From Enchytraeus crypticus (taxonomy: Eukaryota > Annelida > Clitellata > Enchytraeida > Enchytraeidae): DNA of 64,000 nucleotides. Location: positions 1,446,501 to 1,510,500 of the forward strand of contig CAJHZI010000481.1 of assembly GCA_905160935.1 (NCBI GenBank), given 5' to 3'. The translations under genes and the position numbers were made by a program. This document shows positions 44,601 through 58,381 of the stretch, in pieces; the stretch's first letter is position 1; every line of letters starts with the position of its first letter. The notes below the pieces were generated by a model, which saw only the letters and a program-made list of their open reading frames with translations, did no database searches and had not been told where the DNA came from.

Positions 44601-47600
44601 GATGTCTGACTGATCGTGTGTTTAGAGATGACCACAGGAGCATTGCACGAATATAGAGCCAGGCGACTACTTGAAATAGGTTCTTAAGCAATAAAACAGT
44701 CAGTCAGTCACTAGTAAGCAAAGTACACTATACACATCAACTATATAGATCGTTACAGTAGTCTAAATTAAACAAACTTATGGCGAATAACTTATGAGTG
44801 ATACATTATCTTGCATTAAGTGTTCAATATACGTTTCTTGAGTGATAGAAAACATACATGTATATTTAACTACTATTCACTAGACATGGTTAACACGAAG
44901 CAAAAGGGGATCAACTTGCATTTAAAACTAGCACAGTGCCAGAGTTTTGAAAGGAGCCCAAAGAACTATAATTTGAACAAGAAACTGGACAATACTGAAC
45001 AACAACAATAACAACAACACGATTAGAGTACTACTGTTGTCCATGACAACGCTAAATACAAAAAGACTTGACTCGGAAGCTCACCTGACTCGAAGTCAGA
45101 ATGAACTGTCATGGCCGTGTATCCTCTAGCTGAAGTACATTTGTTCGAGTGCCCATAACAGAAGCAGGCAATGCACCCCAGAGGATCCGACTCAGTCAGT
45201 CCAAAGTGTCCCGGCTTACATCTAATCAATCAATCAGCTCAACCAATCAATCGATCAACTGTTTAATCGGTCTCTAAATCAGTCAAATAATCATTCAGCC
45301 AATCAATAAATGATTAAGGCGGTCAATAGAGCAAATAACCTAATCAATCAAGTATTGCTTCTATTAATCACATATACATCATCACCTTCACGTAGTCTCA
45401 TAATCAAGTAATTATCAGGAAATGTAAAGAATAGCTCACGGGATATTATAATGACGTTTAAAAATCTATATGCGATTTTAAATAAAAAATCTATCAATTA
45501 TACTCAATCAATCACTTCAAAACCACGCCTATTTCAGAGTGTCTATCAGTGCTAACAGTTCTGAATTTCAATGAAAACAGAAAATTTGAAACTCTAATTT
45601 ATGGTCGGTAATGTACCTCCAATGAATGTTAAAGAATCCAAAAACAAGAGCAATTTAAAGTCACTTAAATTTATGATATCATAGAGCACAAATAGTGTAG
45701 ATCATGACAATAACAATAATAACAACAATTAGAGTGCTACAGTCATCAATGACAACATCGAGCACTAATAGAGTAGATCATAATAATAACAATAAAAACA
45801 ACAATTAGAGTGCTACAGTCATCAATGACACATCGAGCACTAAAACAGTAGATCATAATAATAACAACAATTACAGTCCTACAGTCATCAATGACAACTT
45901 CGAGCACTAACAGAGTAGATCATAATAATAACAATAATAAAACAATTAGAGTGTTACAGTCATCAATGACATCATTGAACACTAATAGAGTAGATCATAC
46001 TAATAACAATAATAACAGCAATTAGAGTGCTACAGTCATCAATGACAACAACGAGCACTAATAGAGTAGATCAAAATAATAACAATAATAAAAACAATTA
46101 GAGTGCTAGAGTCATCAATGACACATCGAGCACTAACAGAACAGATCAGGTTTTCTCACGAACCTGTCACAGTTCTGCCCCTCCACGTTCTCTTTACACC
46201 TGCACTGGCCTGTCTCTGACACACAGTCAGGCCTGTTGTTAACCGACCCCGCAGCGTTACATTGGCACTGCCTACAAATACAACCAAATTGATTTAGTTT
46301 TTACCTTATTTTATTATAAAAAATACTAGTTACATTTACACTGCTTACAACCAAATTGAGTTAGTTTTGACCTTATTTTAAAATAAAAATACTAGTTACT
46401 TTGACACTGCCTACAAAAACAACCAAACTGATTTAGCTTTCCGTTTTTTAATATAAAAATACTATTTACATTGATACGGCCTACAAACACAAACAAATTG
46501 ATTTAGTTTGTGCCATATTTTATTATAAATATACATTGGCACTGCCTACAAATACAACCAAATTTATTTAATTTTTACCATATTTTAATATAAAAAAGCT
46601 AAGTTTAACTTTTGTTTTCCTAACAACTAGTGTACTGTCTGAGAGATTGCACTTGTAGCGAATCTTAAAATATTTATATTTGAATATTTCTTTACCTTAA
46701 ATATTTATTGTTGATTAAATCAGCCCGGTTCTGGTGTCGCTTTCAATTTGGTTTAACGAAATCAGAGATTCCTAGCTACCATCCACTACCACCCAGAGAA
46801 CGCAATTAATTATCACAATGAATATAGTTACATTGAGCAACTTTAGTGAATTCTAATTAGATTCTAATTGAATTTTAATTAGCAACAAATTAGCAATTAA
46901 TCTTAATGAATTCTAGTCGCGTAGCTAATATAGGGTTCGATTTACAGTCATTAGATTCTATAAACTAGGCTTAGCATGTAGCATATCGGTTAGTTGTCAG
47001 ACTCTGGATCGCTAGGTTGCGATCTAGGTGCAGGATTCAAATATAACGCTCGACCTGTCTCGACATACCTTAGAGACGCTATTCGAGGCTTAAGCTTTTA
47101 GCTATTTTAATGAAAACAATTAAATAAATAGAAAATTATAACGAAATACAACCAAAACCTAACATGCGCAGGAACGGTAGACTAGCTGCAGATTGTAGAA
47201 AAGCCATGGATGAAAAAATTTTACAGTTAGCTTTTTCAAGTACTGGTCTAGCATCAAGCCTCAGTAAGTGCCCAGATACCGATATCTTATCTCACTCACC
47301 TGCAGCCGTTAGGTCCAAAGTTGAAATAGTTGGGCAGGCACCGGTCGCACTTCTCGCCACCGACTCCAGGCTTACACTCGCAAACCCCATTAGCATCGCA
47401 CTGGGTCCTTCTCGCACCTTCAAGCGAATTTTAACAAATTAACATCATCATCATCCCTTGAATCCCAGTTTAACCACGGTCGGGATACAAATAGACTGTC
47501 TCAAATCCTCTGTCTCAAATTTGTTGATTTTAACAAATTAACAAATTTTAGAATTAAAAAAATTAAAGAATTACGTTTATAATCTTACAGTTCCTTAACT

Positions 47601-48146
47601 TTTGGGCGCTGAAGTTTAGATAAATTATTTCATCACTGTATGAAGAAAATAGTAAGAATCATGCAAGGCAGGAAAGTCTATTTTTTCTCTCTCTCTCTCT
47701 CTCTCACTCTCTCTTAGTGCACTGCCTACTGGCAGGTCCATGGTATATAACGCACCCACTTTTCTCTGTCTTCCGTTTTCTCTTCATGTTCATATACGAG
47801 CGGATCTTTAAATCATCTATCATGATATACCATTTTTCTTGGGGATTCTGCTAATGACTCGTTGATTCTGCCTTCGTTGCAAACGAGTATTTTGCACCTT
47901 ATTTCCGATATAAAATTTGGACTCGATTAATTCAGTTCTGCTCATAAACTTGGATTTAGATTCATAGAGCTAGATATTTTCGTGAACAACATCTGCACTA
48001 TAAACATTTTTTGTTGTCGTTTTTGCGGTGCTAGACAAATCTACACATGAACAAGATAGTTTAGAATTTATACATACCTTTGTTTTTGTCGCTGACATCA
48101 TCCTTGTATGAGGAAACGACCGTTAAACCTTTATTATTATTATTAC

Positions 48147-48177
<31 letters not shown>

Positions 48178-51100
48178 ACTAACTGTAACTCCTTGTAATT
48201 GGTGGTGGTTTATTTTTTGTCCTACTTTTTATGTTACGTTGTTCTGTTACTATTCTTCCTGTCAAGCGTTGACGAATAAAGAAGTTGATATATTATTTTT
48301 TTCAAATTCTTTATAAACGCAAACGACGACGATATCATAGGAGCATACCGATGGGATTACAGCTACACGGCAGACAGCGATCACGTGGGTCTCTCTTGTA
48401 GAACCCATCCTGACACCTCTCACAGTTAGGACCTGCAGTGTTGTCCCTGCAACCTCTGCAGTGACCTCCGTGTCCCGTCCTGCGATACAACTCCTCATCG
48501 AAGTAGCATTGCTCGGCCAGCCCGTTACAGTTACAAGCTGTAGACACACATCATCATCGTCATCATCGTCGTCGTCATCGTCATCGTCGTCGTCGTCATC
48601 ATCTTCATCATTATCATTAACATTATCGTTATCGTCGTCGTCATCGTCACCATCATCGTCATCATCATCATCATCATCTTCTTCTTGTTCTTATTCTTCT
48701 TCTTCCCTTGAGTGCCAGTTTAACTAGGGTCTGGATTTGAATAGACCTTCTCCAATCCTCTCTGTCCCACACCATAATGATAATGATAATCCGAAAATTA
48801 TTAATAATAGAATCTTGAAAATATGTTTAGTAGATGTGATTTAACATTTATTTATGGGATGTGTATCCGTGTTGTGTTCAGGTTGCTAAAGAATGGACCA
48901 ACCGTAGACTGCACGTCTCGTAAAAGGCGACAAAACACTAAGATACAAACCAACGTCAGAAAGGGCATTCGGTCGATGAGAACATAGGCTCAAGAAATTG
49001 TTATAAAATTTTCTAAAACCCGATTCCGGCTAAATTGGGATTCAAAGGAAGATGATGATCTTACTAACTGTTCACTCCGCTGTGCAACAAATACAAGACT
49101 TATCAAATAATCCTCAGAGCTTTGAGTGTTTCATAATATCATAATTATCACCTTCAAATGCATAGAATGAAAACTATACTTCACGGAAGTCAAACTTACA
49201 ACCATGTGCTATGTGCACAGAGAGTAGAAAGGGGAAGTAGAGACCCAAATGCTCTGGCATATATTGCGACCTATTAAAGTACCAATTAACTAATTAAGTA
49301 AGTTAAGTACTATATAGACACAGTACGAGTAAAGGAAAAGCACAAAAATATCGTGAGTTTCTTCTGTAAAACTGTAGAGGCTTTCAGAAAAACAAACCCA
49401 ATGCCATTGACTTATAGCGTCAAATGCAGCTGACGTACATATCGACGAGCTGAACTAACCAGATACGTTACAATCATTCGGTAAAACTACACGAGTTGTA
49501 TTTATTCAGAACAGTCACAAAACCCATACGAGCGAAGACTATGAGGATAATACGGTAGTCCAACATTAAAGCTACATGCCAGACTGGGTGTGAAAACTGC
49601 CGTGTCAAGTGAAACATCACATTTCACTTTCATCATAGATCTAACATGGTCAATGTTGTACTGTTACAAAATTTAACGTCGGTCTTTCTGTTCGAAGATA
49701 CTATCAGAGGCATGCTGAGAAGAAAATCTAATAATGATAATTGAGCCGCAGTAAAGATCTATAAGTTGATTTACGTAAAAGTAGTAGATGTAAATACACT
49801 GTACGGAGTCAAAATAAATGCTTACATATATGCGCGTCCTACTAGATATAAGAAATTTTAGCAATAGTAAAGCACGACAATAGTGGATCTGTAAGTAGCA
49901 AAGAGTGAAATAGTTCCAACATATTGAGAGTTAGTTACCTATTGATAGTTACATATCGAACTTAAGTAAAGAAGGAGGATTGAGACATGATTGAAGGAAA
50001 ATTTAAAAGTATCTAAAATTGAGTGACCGACAATATATCACCAAGTAAAATGCATTTAGATACACAACTGATAAAATTAACCATTACACAAATAAAGAAA
50101 TGATTATCGTCATAACAAACGTACATTTAAAGTATCTTTAATGGAAAAAGTTCAACCACATTTGAAAACAGCTTCTTAGTGAATAGTAAGGACTAGAGCG
50201 AGTGATATAATATACGCCACATATGAAAAACTCTTACAGATGATGGCTAATGCTTAGATTACAACGGTAAGATAATCCCGAAGATACCACTTAATACTTG
50301 AAATGCTGTGGGATTATTATTGTTCATACTTAAAATGCTGAGACCCTTACTTAGAATACAGTGGGAATATTAAGCGCTGAAAAATCAGAGGTAGTTTCTA
50401 TTAGTTTCTATAGTCTCTGGTAGGTTACTATTCAGTAACCTACCAGAGACTACTATAACCTACCAGAGACTACTAGAACCTACCAGAGACTAGTAGAACC
50501 TACCAGAGACTACTAGAACCTACAATAGACTATTAGAACCTACCAGAGACACTAGAACCTACCAGAGACACTAGAACCTACCGGAGACTAGTAGAACCTA
50601 CCAGAGACTACTAGAACCTACAATAGACTATTAGAACCTACCAGAGACTACTAGAACCTACCAGAGACTGCTAGAACCTACCAGGGACTACTAGAACCTA
50701 CCAGAGACTAGTAGAACCTACCAGAGACAATAGAACCTACCAGAGACTAAAGTTACTAACGCAGGCATTCCATGGCGTCATGTTGAGTGGCCTTGCTCCA
50801 GGGCCTATCGTTGAAGAAGGGCAGGCACTCGTTGCAGTCGGGTCCAGTCGTGTTGTGCTCGCATTTACAGGCAAGCTGATCCCCAAACCGTCCTCCTTGA
50901 ATCCTGATGCATTCACTGGCGTGGCCGTTACACTTACATCTGGCAAAAAAACAGAAATACCACAGAAATTTTAAGTATGACCGTTCAATTAATCACTATA
51001 AGAGTTTGCGAAAGCTCATTTTGATTTTAACTATTTCACAAGTGAACTTCATGGGCAAGAGAAAACGTGATATAACAAAGACAACGGTTATATTAGACAT

Positions 51101-54100
51101 CTGAGAATCTCAATGATATATATTAAGGCTTTTAAAATCCGGGCAGGTCGGTGAGAGAGTAAAATCTCAAAGACACATCATAATCTTCCCCTTTCGATCA
51201 TTTTCAAGACGGTGGTTATAATAAAACCTACATGTATTGTACCTATTTGTACCCTAACCCTTACAGCATTAATCTCCAGCCGCGGATTAGAACTCTAAAA
51301 TTATAATTAATATTAATTTCATACCAACTATTGAAGCTTCGTAGACCTAACCGTTACCACTCAGTGCACTATCGCTACATCGTATCAAATGCCGCAGTGT
51401 TGATATATAACATCTCAGAAGTTGAAAACAGGTTCAGACAAAATATAAAACAAGAACTTTCGATGAAATCATCTCATACGAGATTGACATTTTGATAACA
51501 CACAGGCACCACGGCATGAGTCAGAAGAACCTTTACAAGTAACTCTCAAGTTGTTCTATCCAGCGTTACAGAGCGAATTCACCAGTTATTAGTAATTAAC
51601 ACGTTAATTAATACGCATTTATTAATTATTACGTTAATTACAACTAAATTTATCATCCCAATGATTTGGAATTGTGAAAATGCATCGTTGCTATTTCGCT
51701 TTATGACCTTTTATAGCAGTAAGAAAATTTTTTAATGTTGCAAATGTCCTAATTGGTGAAAATTTTACAGTGACCTAAGTACTATAACCCGCAAAATATC
51801 TTAAACATAATAGGTAGGCAAAAACTCAACCACATTTCATTGTTTTTGTAAATTAATACGTGTGAAGGAAAATTAGATTTGCGTTGTCTATCTATTTGTC
51901 ATTGTACATTTTTACAGTTTTTATTTTAATTTCTTTGATTTACTGTAATTTATTTTTTCTTAGTTATTGCAAGCACAATCATTGTAAGATTGCATCAGAA
52001 GTTCAAGAGAGATAGTGACGAGACGCTCGAGACGAATCTCTGCAGTTAACCCGTGTAAACATTTAAAAAATAAAAGCTTCGAGAAAAAAGTTTTTTCAAT
52101 GTTCTCCAAAAAGTCAAACTTGAAAGAATCATCCGACAAGAAATGCAAATAACAACGCAAACATCCGAAAATCATTTCCTGAAGTTCACAAAAGATAAAT
52201 TAAGTAAATCCTAAATTTTAAAATCAATTTCTCTACCTAAAGAAAACAATGCGTCAGATTTAAACTTCCTAGAAAATCCTACGAAAAGTTTAATTTTCGA
52301 GCTTCCGTTAGTCCGAGATGCAGATTTATAAGAGTGCCATTTAAATTGTACATAAATCTATTATAATGTTTTGCTTTCCTTCGAGAGCAGCATGGAAAGG
52401 ATTAGCTGGACTCAAAAGGTTACATATGAGGAAGTTTTAGAGACAGTTTTTACAGATAGACAATTGATAAATGTACTAAGAAATAGGAAGAAGAGTTGGA
52501 TAGAACACATTCTAAGGGGGAAAGTCTATTAGAAGAGGTCAAAGAAGGCCGAATGGAAGGAAATAGAGGCAGAGGCAGGCCGAGATTAGGATGTTAGATG
52601 ATTTAAGATCCACTCATACGTGGACATGAAGAGGAAAGCTAAAGACAGAGAAGAGTGGAGGCGGTATATACCATGGACCTGCCAGTAGGCAGTGCAGTAA
52701 GAGAGAGTGAGAGAGAGAACGTCTTCCTGAGCAGCTCATTGTTACTAGGATCATTTTCTACACGTAAAGAGTACATAATAGATCAATAGAATAAGTTGAT
52801 TCTATTTGAAACGCCCCCGAAAATTCAAAGAAGTATTTGACAAGAAAATTTGACAATGATTAATAAAGAATTAACTTTCAGTATCAATTATCTACACGTC
52901 GGTATTTCATTATCTACACGTCGGTATTTCATTATCTACACGTCGGTATTTCATTATCTACACGTCGGTATTTCATTATCTACACGTCGGTATTTCATTA
53001 TCTACACGTCGGTATTTCATTATCTACACGTCGGTATTTCATTATCTACACGTCGGTATTTCGTTATCTACACGTCGGTATTTCATTATCTACACGTCGG
53101 TATTTCATTATCTACACGTCGGTATTTCATTATCTACACGTCGGTATTTCATTATCTACACGTCGGTATTTCATTATCTACACGTCGGTATTTCATTATC
53201 TACACGTCGGTATTTCGTTATCTACACGTCGGTATTTCATTATCTACACGTCGGTATTTCGTTATCTACACGTCGGTATTTCATTATCTACACGTCGGTA
53301 TTTCATTATCTACACGTCGGTATTTCATTATCTACACGTCGGTATTTCGTTATCTACACGTCGGTATTTCATTATCTACACGTCGGTATTTCATTATCTA
53401 CACGTCGGTATTTCATTATCTACACGTCGGTATTTCGTTATCTACACGTCGGTATTTCATTATCTACACGTCGGTATTTCATTATCTACACGTCGGTATT
53501 TCGTTATCTACACGTCGGTATTTCATTATCTACACGTCGGTATTTCATTATCTACACGTCGGTATTTCATTATCTACACGTCGGTATTTCATTATCTACA
53601 CGTCGGTATTTCGTTATCTACACGTCGGTATTTCGTTATCTACACGTCGGTATTTCATTATCTACACGTCGGTATTTCATTATCTACACGTCGGTATTCT
53701 TATTCAGTATATTCAGTATACGTCTGTTAGAGAATTGCGAGCAACTCTCAAGTGACTCTATTTTCCATCATATAATCACAGATGAATGATCTTCTAACGC
53801 CTCTTTCTGGTGTTCGTTAAATGGCAGGTCCACAACGAGTCTGGTATTACGCACCTTACTGATTATTAAATCGATAGGAAAATTTTTCTCATGGCTAATA
53901 GCACATGGCTAATAGGATCTGCTTACTCCATTGCTATTCCTGTAAATGTCTGCTCACCTGGCTTTCTCTGGCTTTCCGCCAGAAACTATGCAAAAGTGGT
54001 AATATTTCCATTTCAGGTCTGTTCTTATAATAAAACGAACGTGCAAATATTGACTCATTTATTATTGATTTTCAGATTTTGATAGTCAAAGTGACTACAG

Positions 54101-57100
54101 TTTTATGCACAAGTAATGTTCTATCTCCACGCATGATAAGGAAGGGATTTAAAAAGTTTTTCAGAAGCCGCTATCAGTACGAGCATAGTTCTCGAGATCG
54201 TGTTTTACGTTGCGGTCAGGGTCAAATCCATCGTGGGCCCTACAACAATAAACATACCGAGCTATACGGCCACTACAACTCTATTTCATCACGCATGGTG
54301 AAGCGATGAGGAGTTTAGCCGAAGATTAATAAAAGACCATATGGTTACTTTGATAGCGGAAACGGAAATGGAACTTTTAGAAAATTACAAATTTCTAATA
54401 AAGTAAACCAGTATAGTATTAGCTTTTATTACTTCACCAACTGCCATCGATCGCTCCTAGATCGGTTGAATTTTTGTAAATGCATTTATAAATAAGATGC
54501 GTCATTATCCAGTGGAGTGTAATACGCAGAGTATCTGTATGCGTTCTCAAGAAATCCTGTATTTCACGCGCATTCTATAGTAATTTTAGTATTCTATATA
54601 GTATCTCTTATTAGAAATGCATGTACAGTTGACTTAAAAACTAACATATCTCACATTAATGGCCAGTAATCTTGAAGAAAAACTTAAAAAGTAGACATTA
54701 TCAAATATAAGGCAATGAAAGTAGATAAATCATTCGATTGTAATTTTAATTTCAATTGCTATCAGATTCGTAGTTTATACGCATACAAGGGCTGATAACG
54801 AAATCCCTCCTCCAAGGAACAATGACTGCTTAATTTCCTTGTTTGGATTAGACCCATACTCCAAAGTTCTTATGAAATAAGCATGACGCAACGTTTCAGA
54901 TTGTTGATTCTTAAACTCAGAAGCAAACAAAGAGGATCTGCTTACTCCATTGCTATTCCTGTAAATGTCTGCTCACCACGTAACATTGTGCGTACGTGTA
55001 ACTCTACACTGCTTACCTTCCAAGCACGATGCCAGAGCTCAGAGCATAGTATACATTCTGAATCTCGCATCATAGGTTTCTTTTCTCTTAACGTAACTTT
55101 AGTTCCGCATATGCAAATATTATTCGAATCTTTTCTACGGAATACGGAAAAGATTTTAAGTCGTTTCTTTGAGTTACGGGTAACAAGTTTTCAGATTATT
55201 TTAACTAAATCCAAATTATCTGGAAGAAAATTTAGACAGCAGGTTCCAAGTCGCAGATTTGAATTTTGTATAGTAAATCTTATTATAGATTTGCATTTTT
55301 TTTACTTAAAACCACATTTGCGGATGATTTTTATTTCTTAATTTATTATCACTTATAACCTAAATAATTACGTACATAATTTACATTTCATTTTGATTTT
55401 AATTTCTAGTTTTTAAATTTCGTTAGAAATGATCTATCTTGTTTGAACGACCAAGTCCATAACATCCTTTCTTACATAATTGATGTTGCTAAACTATGAT
55501 TGGATAGTGCGACATACTCTAGAAAGAAGAACAAGTGTATCCTTGCGATACAAAACAAACGTTAAGCTAACAAAATAAATTCAATTACTGTAACACTAGG
55601 CTGTCATCAGAGATGACCCATATGGAGATTGAACTAGCGACCTAATGGGTCGTCTTTACGTTAAGCTCAGAGAGTCCTAACTCCGGCAAGCTTACCTTCC
55701 TCCCACAGCGAAGTCAGATATGGCGTAGAAGTAGGATCTCAGAACCTTGGGATCTCCGAACACCTCATCTCTGAACGTGTTGATGCGGTTTAGAACAATC
55801 TTTATATCAGAGGCGGTAACCCATTCCTGAGAATATCAAAATACGTATTCACTATATTAAGCATATATTTAACAATAATTGTTAATATAAAATTTTACAA
55901 TACATACTTATTGGCTGATGTATCAATTGTAACGCAGAGTGCCCTAGTTCGCTGGTAAGAAATACACATAATCTATTCGATCACTCGAATCCCTGCTGAA
56001 CGAGAGGGTTCAACCAGTATCCGTAATACGGATGCAGTAGTAAACTTAACTTTTACAGTTTTTATACTAAATTAACACAATGTATGGAGCCTCCAATTGA
56101 TTGATAGCGTAGCCTTAAAATAGCCTCAGTGGAAGCAGCTGCGAAGGAGATTTATTCAGTCTGAAGACTTCTCAGTTGGCTTGCTCATTTAATTGCACAA
56201 TTTTATAAATCCTGTTTCCGCCCTACGGGATACAGAAAGAAGTGGATAAGCTAAGGCTGTTTTCGCTTACACTATCTTCCTATCTTCATTATACAGTCTT
56301 ATCTAATCCGCAGTGGAGAGTGTTACAGATCCACGTGACGTCTGTGGTACTCGGGTTAACATAACGAGGCTAGTTGAGGAGCTCAGGGCCTTCAGCTAAC
56401 AAACCTAACTCAGGGCCTTCAGCTAACAAACCTAACTCAGGGCCTTCAGCTAACAAACCTAACTCAGGTCCTTCAGCTAACAAACCTAACTCAGTGCCTT
56501 CAGCTAACAAACCTAACTCAGGGCCTTCAGCTAACAAACCTAACTCAGGGCCTTCAGCTAACAAACCCAGTTTCCTCAGCTTTTCAGAAGTCAATCATCT
56601 TCTAACAACAAAACTATCGCATTTATCTTGAAGATCATGCATTAACCAAGTCTCAGACGCTAATATCACAGTTAAAATTGAACGAATGCCGTTTTACAAC
56701 AGTCTAGAAATTGAAGTCAAAATCTACATGTAATTATAGTACTTCTCTAGAATTTGAAGCGAGCATAACTGGCAACTGTGCGGAGCACCTACTTAATTAA
56801 CTACTGATCGAAGCCCAAAGCACATGAAACAAAATCTAGAGAGAAAAAAATTACCGTAACTAAAATTAGAAGTTACACACTTCCCTGAGAGATCAAGAGT
56901 TCCAAACAAAATTCGTTAAATAAGCTTACAAGCGAAAGAAAGTTTGACGCAGTAATTAAATTTGTATTTATAATATATTTTAAACTGTATATGTTGTGCA
57001 TAGTAAATTAGAAGCAATTACAAAATACTAGATATTTAAAAAATAAATGACATTGATTCCTGGTTTTATTTTTACGTAATTAATTATTTGCTGCTACTGT

Positions 57101-58350
57101 CCAGTATAAAATTGTGCACAGAAAGGTGGAAGCAAAATAAATTGAATTAATATCTTAAGTAAATTTTGAGTCCTATCTTAAATAAGTGAAAGAATCTTAT
57201 TTTAAGCTTCTATGCATTAGAAGCTTAAAATAAGAAATACCATACTCACAAATACCATACTTCCTCAAGTAAACTGTACCGGAGTTAATCCACTGGAAGA
57301 AAGATTTCTTCACCACGTCTCCACGTATTAACTCAAATACCAAATCCGCCATTAACGTGCCTTGCGGCATTCGTCATTAACCTACAGACCTCACTTTCAG
57401 CAGATTATAAAATCTATTTAACTGATATACGCTTCCTTGAATTTAACTTCAGTTAGGGTGTGCTTCTCCAATTAATGCTTAAAGTTAAGCTCCAATATGA
57501 GACTAACTGATGTGAAATTAATGTTGATGAAATAAAATATATTAACATCTGACTCAGTAACATACTAACTTATAATAACACTCAATAACATCGGACAGTC
57601 GATCATCATCATCATCATCTTCAATTGAATCCCAGTTTAACTATGGTCAGGATTAGAAAATTTTGTAGCAATGTCTGGAGCCTAGGTGCTCACCAACCGA
57701 ATGCCCTTTCTGACGTTGGTTGCCCTTTCAAATAATGAAACCAACTGAAATAACATCTAACTCCATGAAATAAAATAAAATCACACCTGACCCAATCACT
57801 GTTTTCATGAATAACAACAAGATAATTAAGCTTATTTTTATTTATTTATTCTTATTTCTTGCTTACGCACATGCATATAAATTCATATTCTAGATCCTTC
57901 CACAAGTTAAATCCGTCAAACTTTGGAATAAACCCCAACAATAGGAAGCGAATCATAAAGGATGATTAAGCAATGATACTCAAACCGCTATAACCATTAC
58001 ACTTCTGATCTCGAAAATATCATATCGGAAATACTTAAGTTAATAGATAGCTATTAGCTCATCTGGTCTTCTTCTTCGTTTATTATTTTTATTATTTGAT
58101 TTTTAATCTCAATTTAAAATTATACCCCTGCCTGTTTTGTATGCATAAGTTCACCTGTTATGGTGATCTATATATTTTTTAGTTCACATTTAGTTTGTGT
58201 TTTGTCTTATTGTATTTGCTTGTTTGCTTCTTGTATATATGAGCTGTACAGAGTTGAATGACCCTTTTTGGTCTTCTTATTAAATTTAATTTAATTTAAT
58301 TGAATAATAGCATTGGTAGCGGGATAAACATGATAAAAATCGAAAAATTG

Positions 58351-58381
<31 letters not shown>

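Noticed and set aside
48461-48727. A serine-rich open frame
   Set aside because: It is the (TCA/TCG)n tail of a GAT element overlapping a laminin exon on the other strand.
52850-53755. A 301-codon open frame on the plus strand
   Set aside because: It is the translation of a 22-bp tandem repeat; it stays open because of its periodicity and has no splice sites, start context or homology.
53914-54977. LTR element suggested by the direct repeats
   Set aside because: The repeats are only 45 bp, with no TG...CA ends, primer-binding site or polyprotein sequence between them.
54883-55341. A 152-codon open frame
   Set aside because: It starts across one of the 45-bp direct repeats, has no recognisable domain and lies within a LAMC1 intron on the opposite strand.
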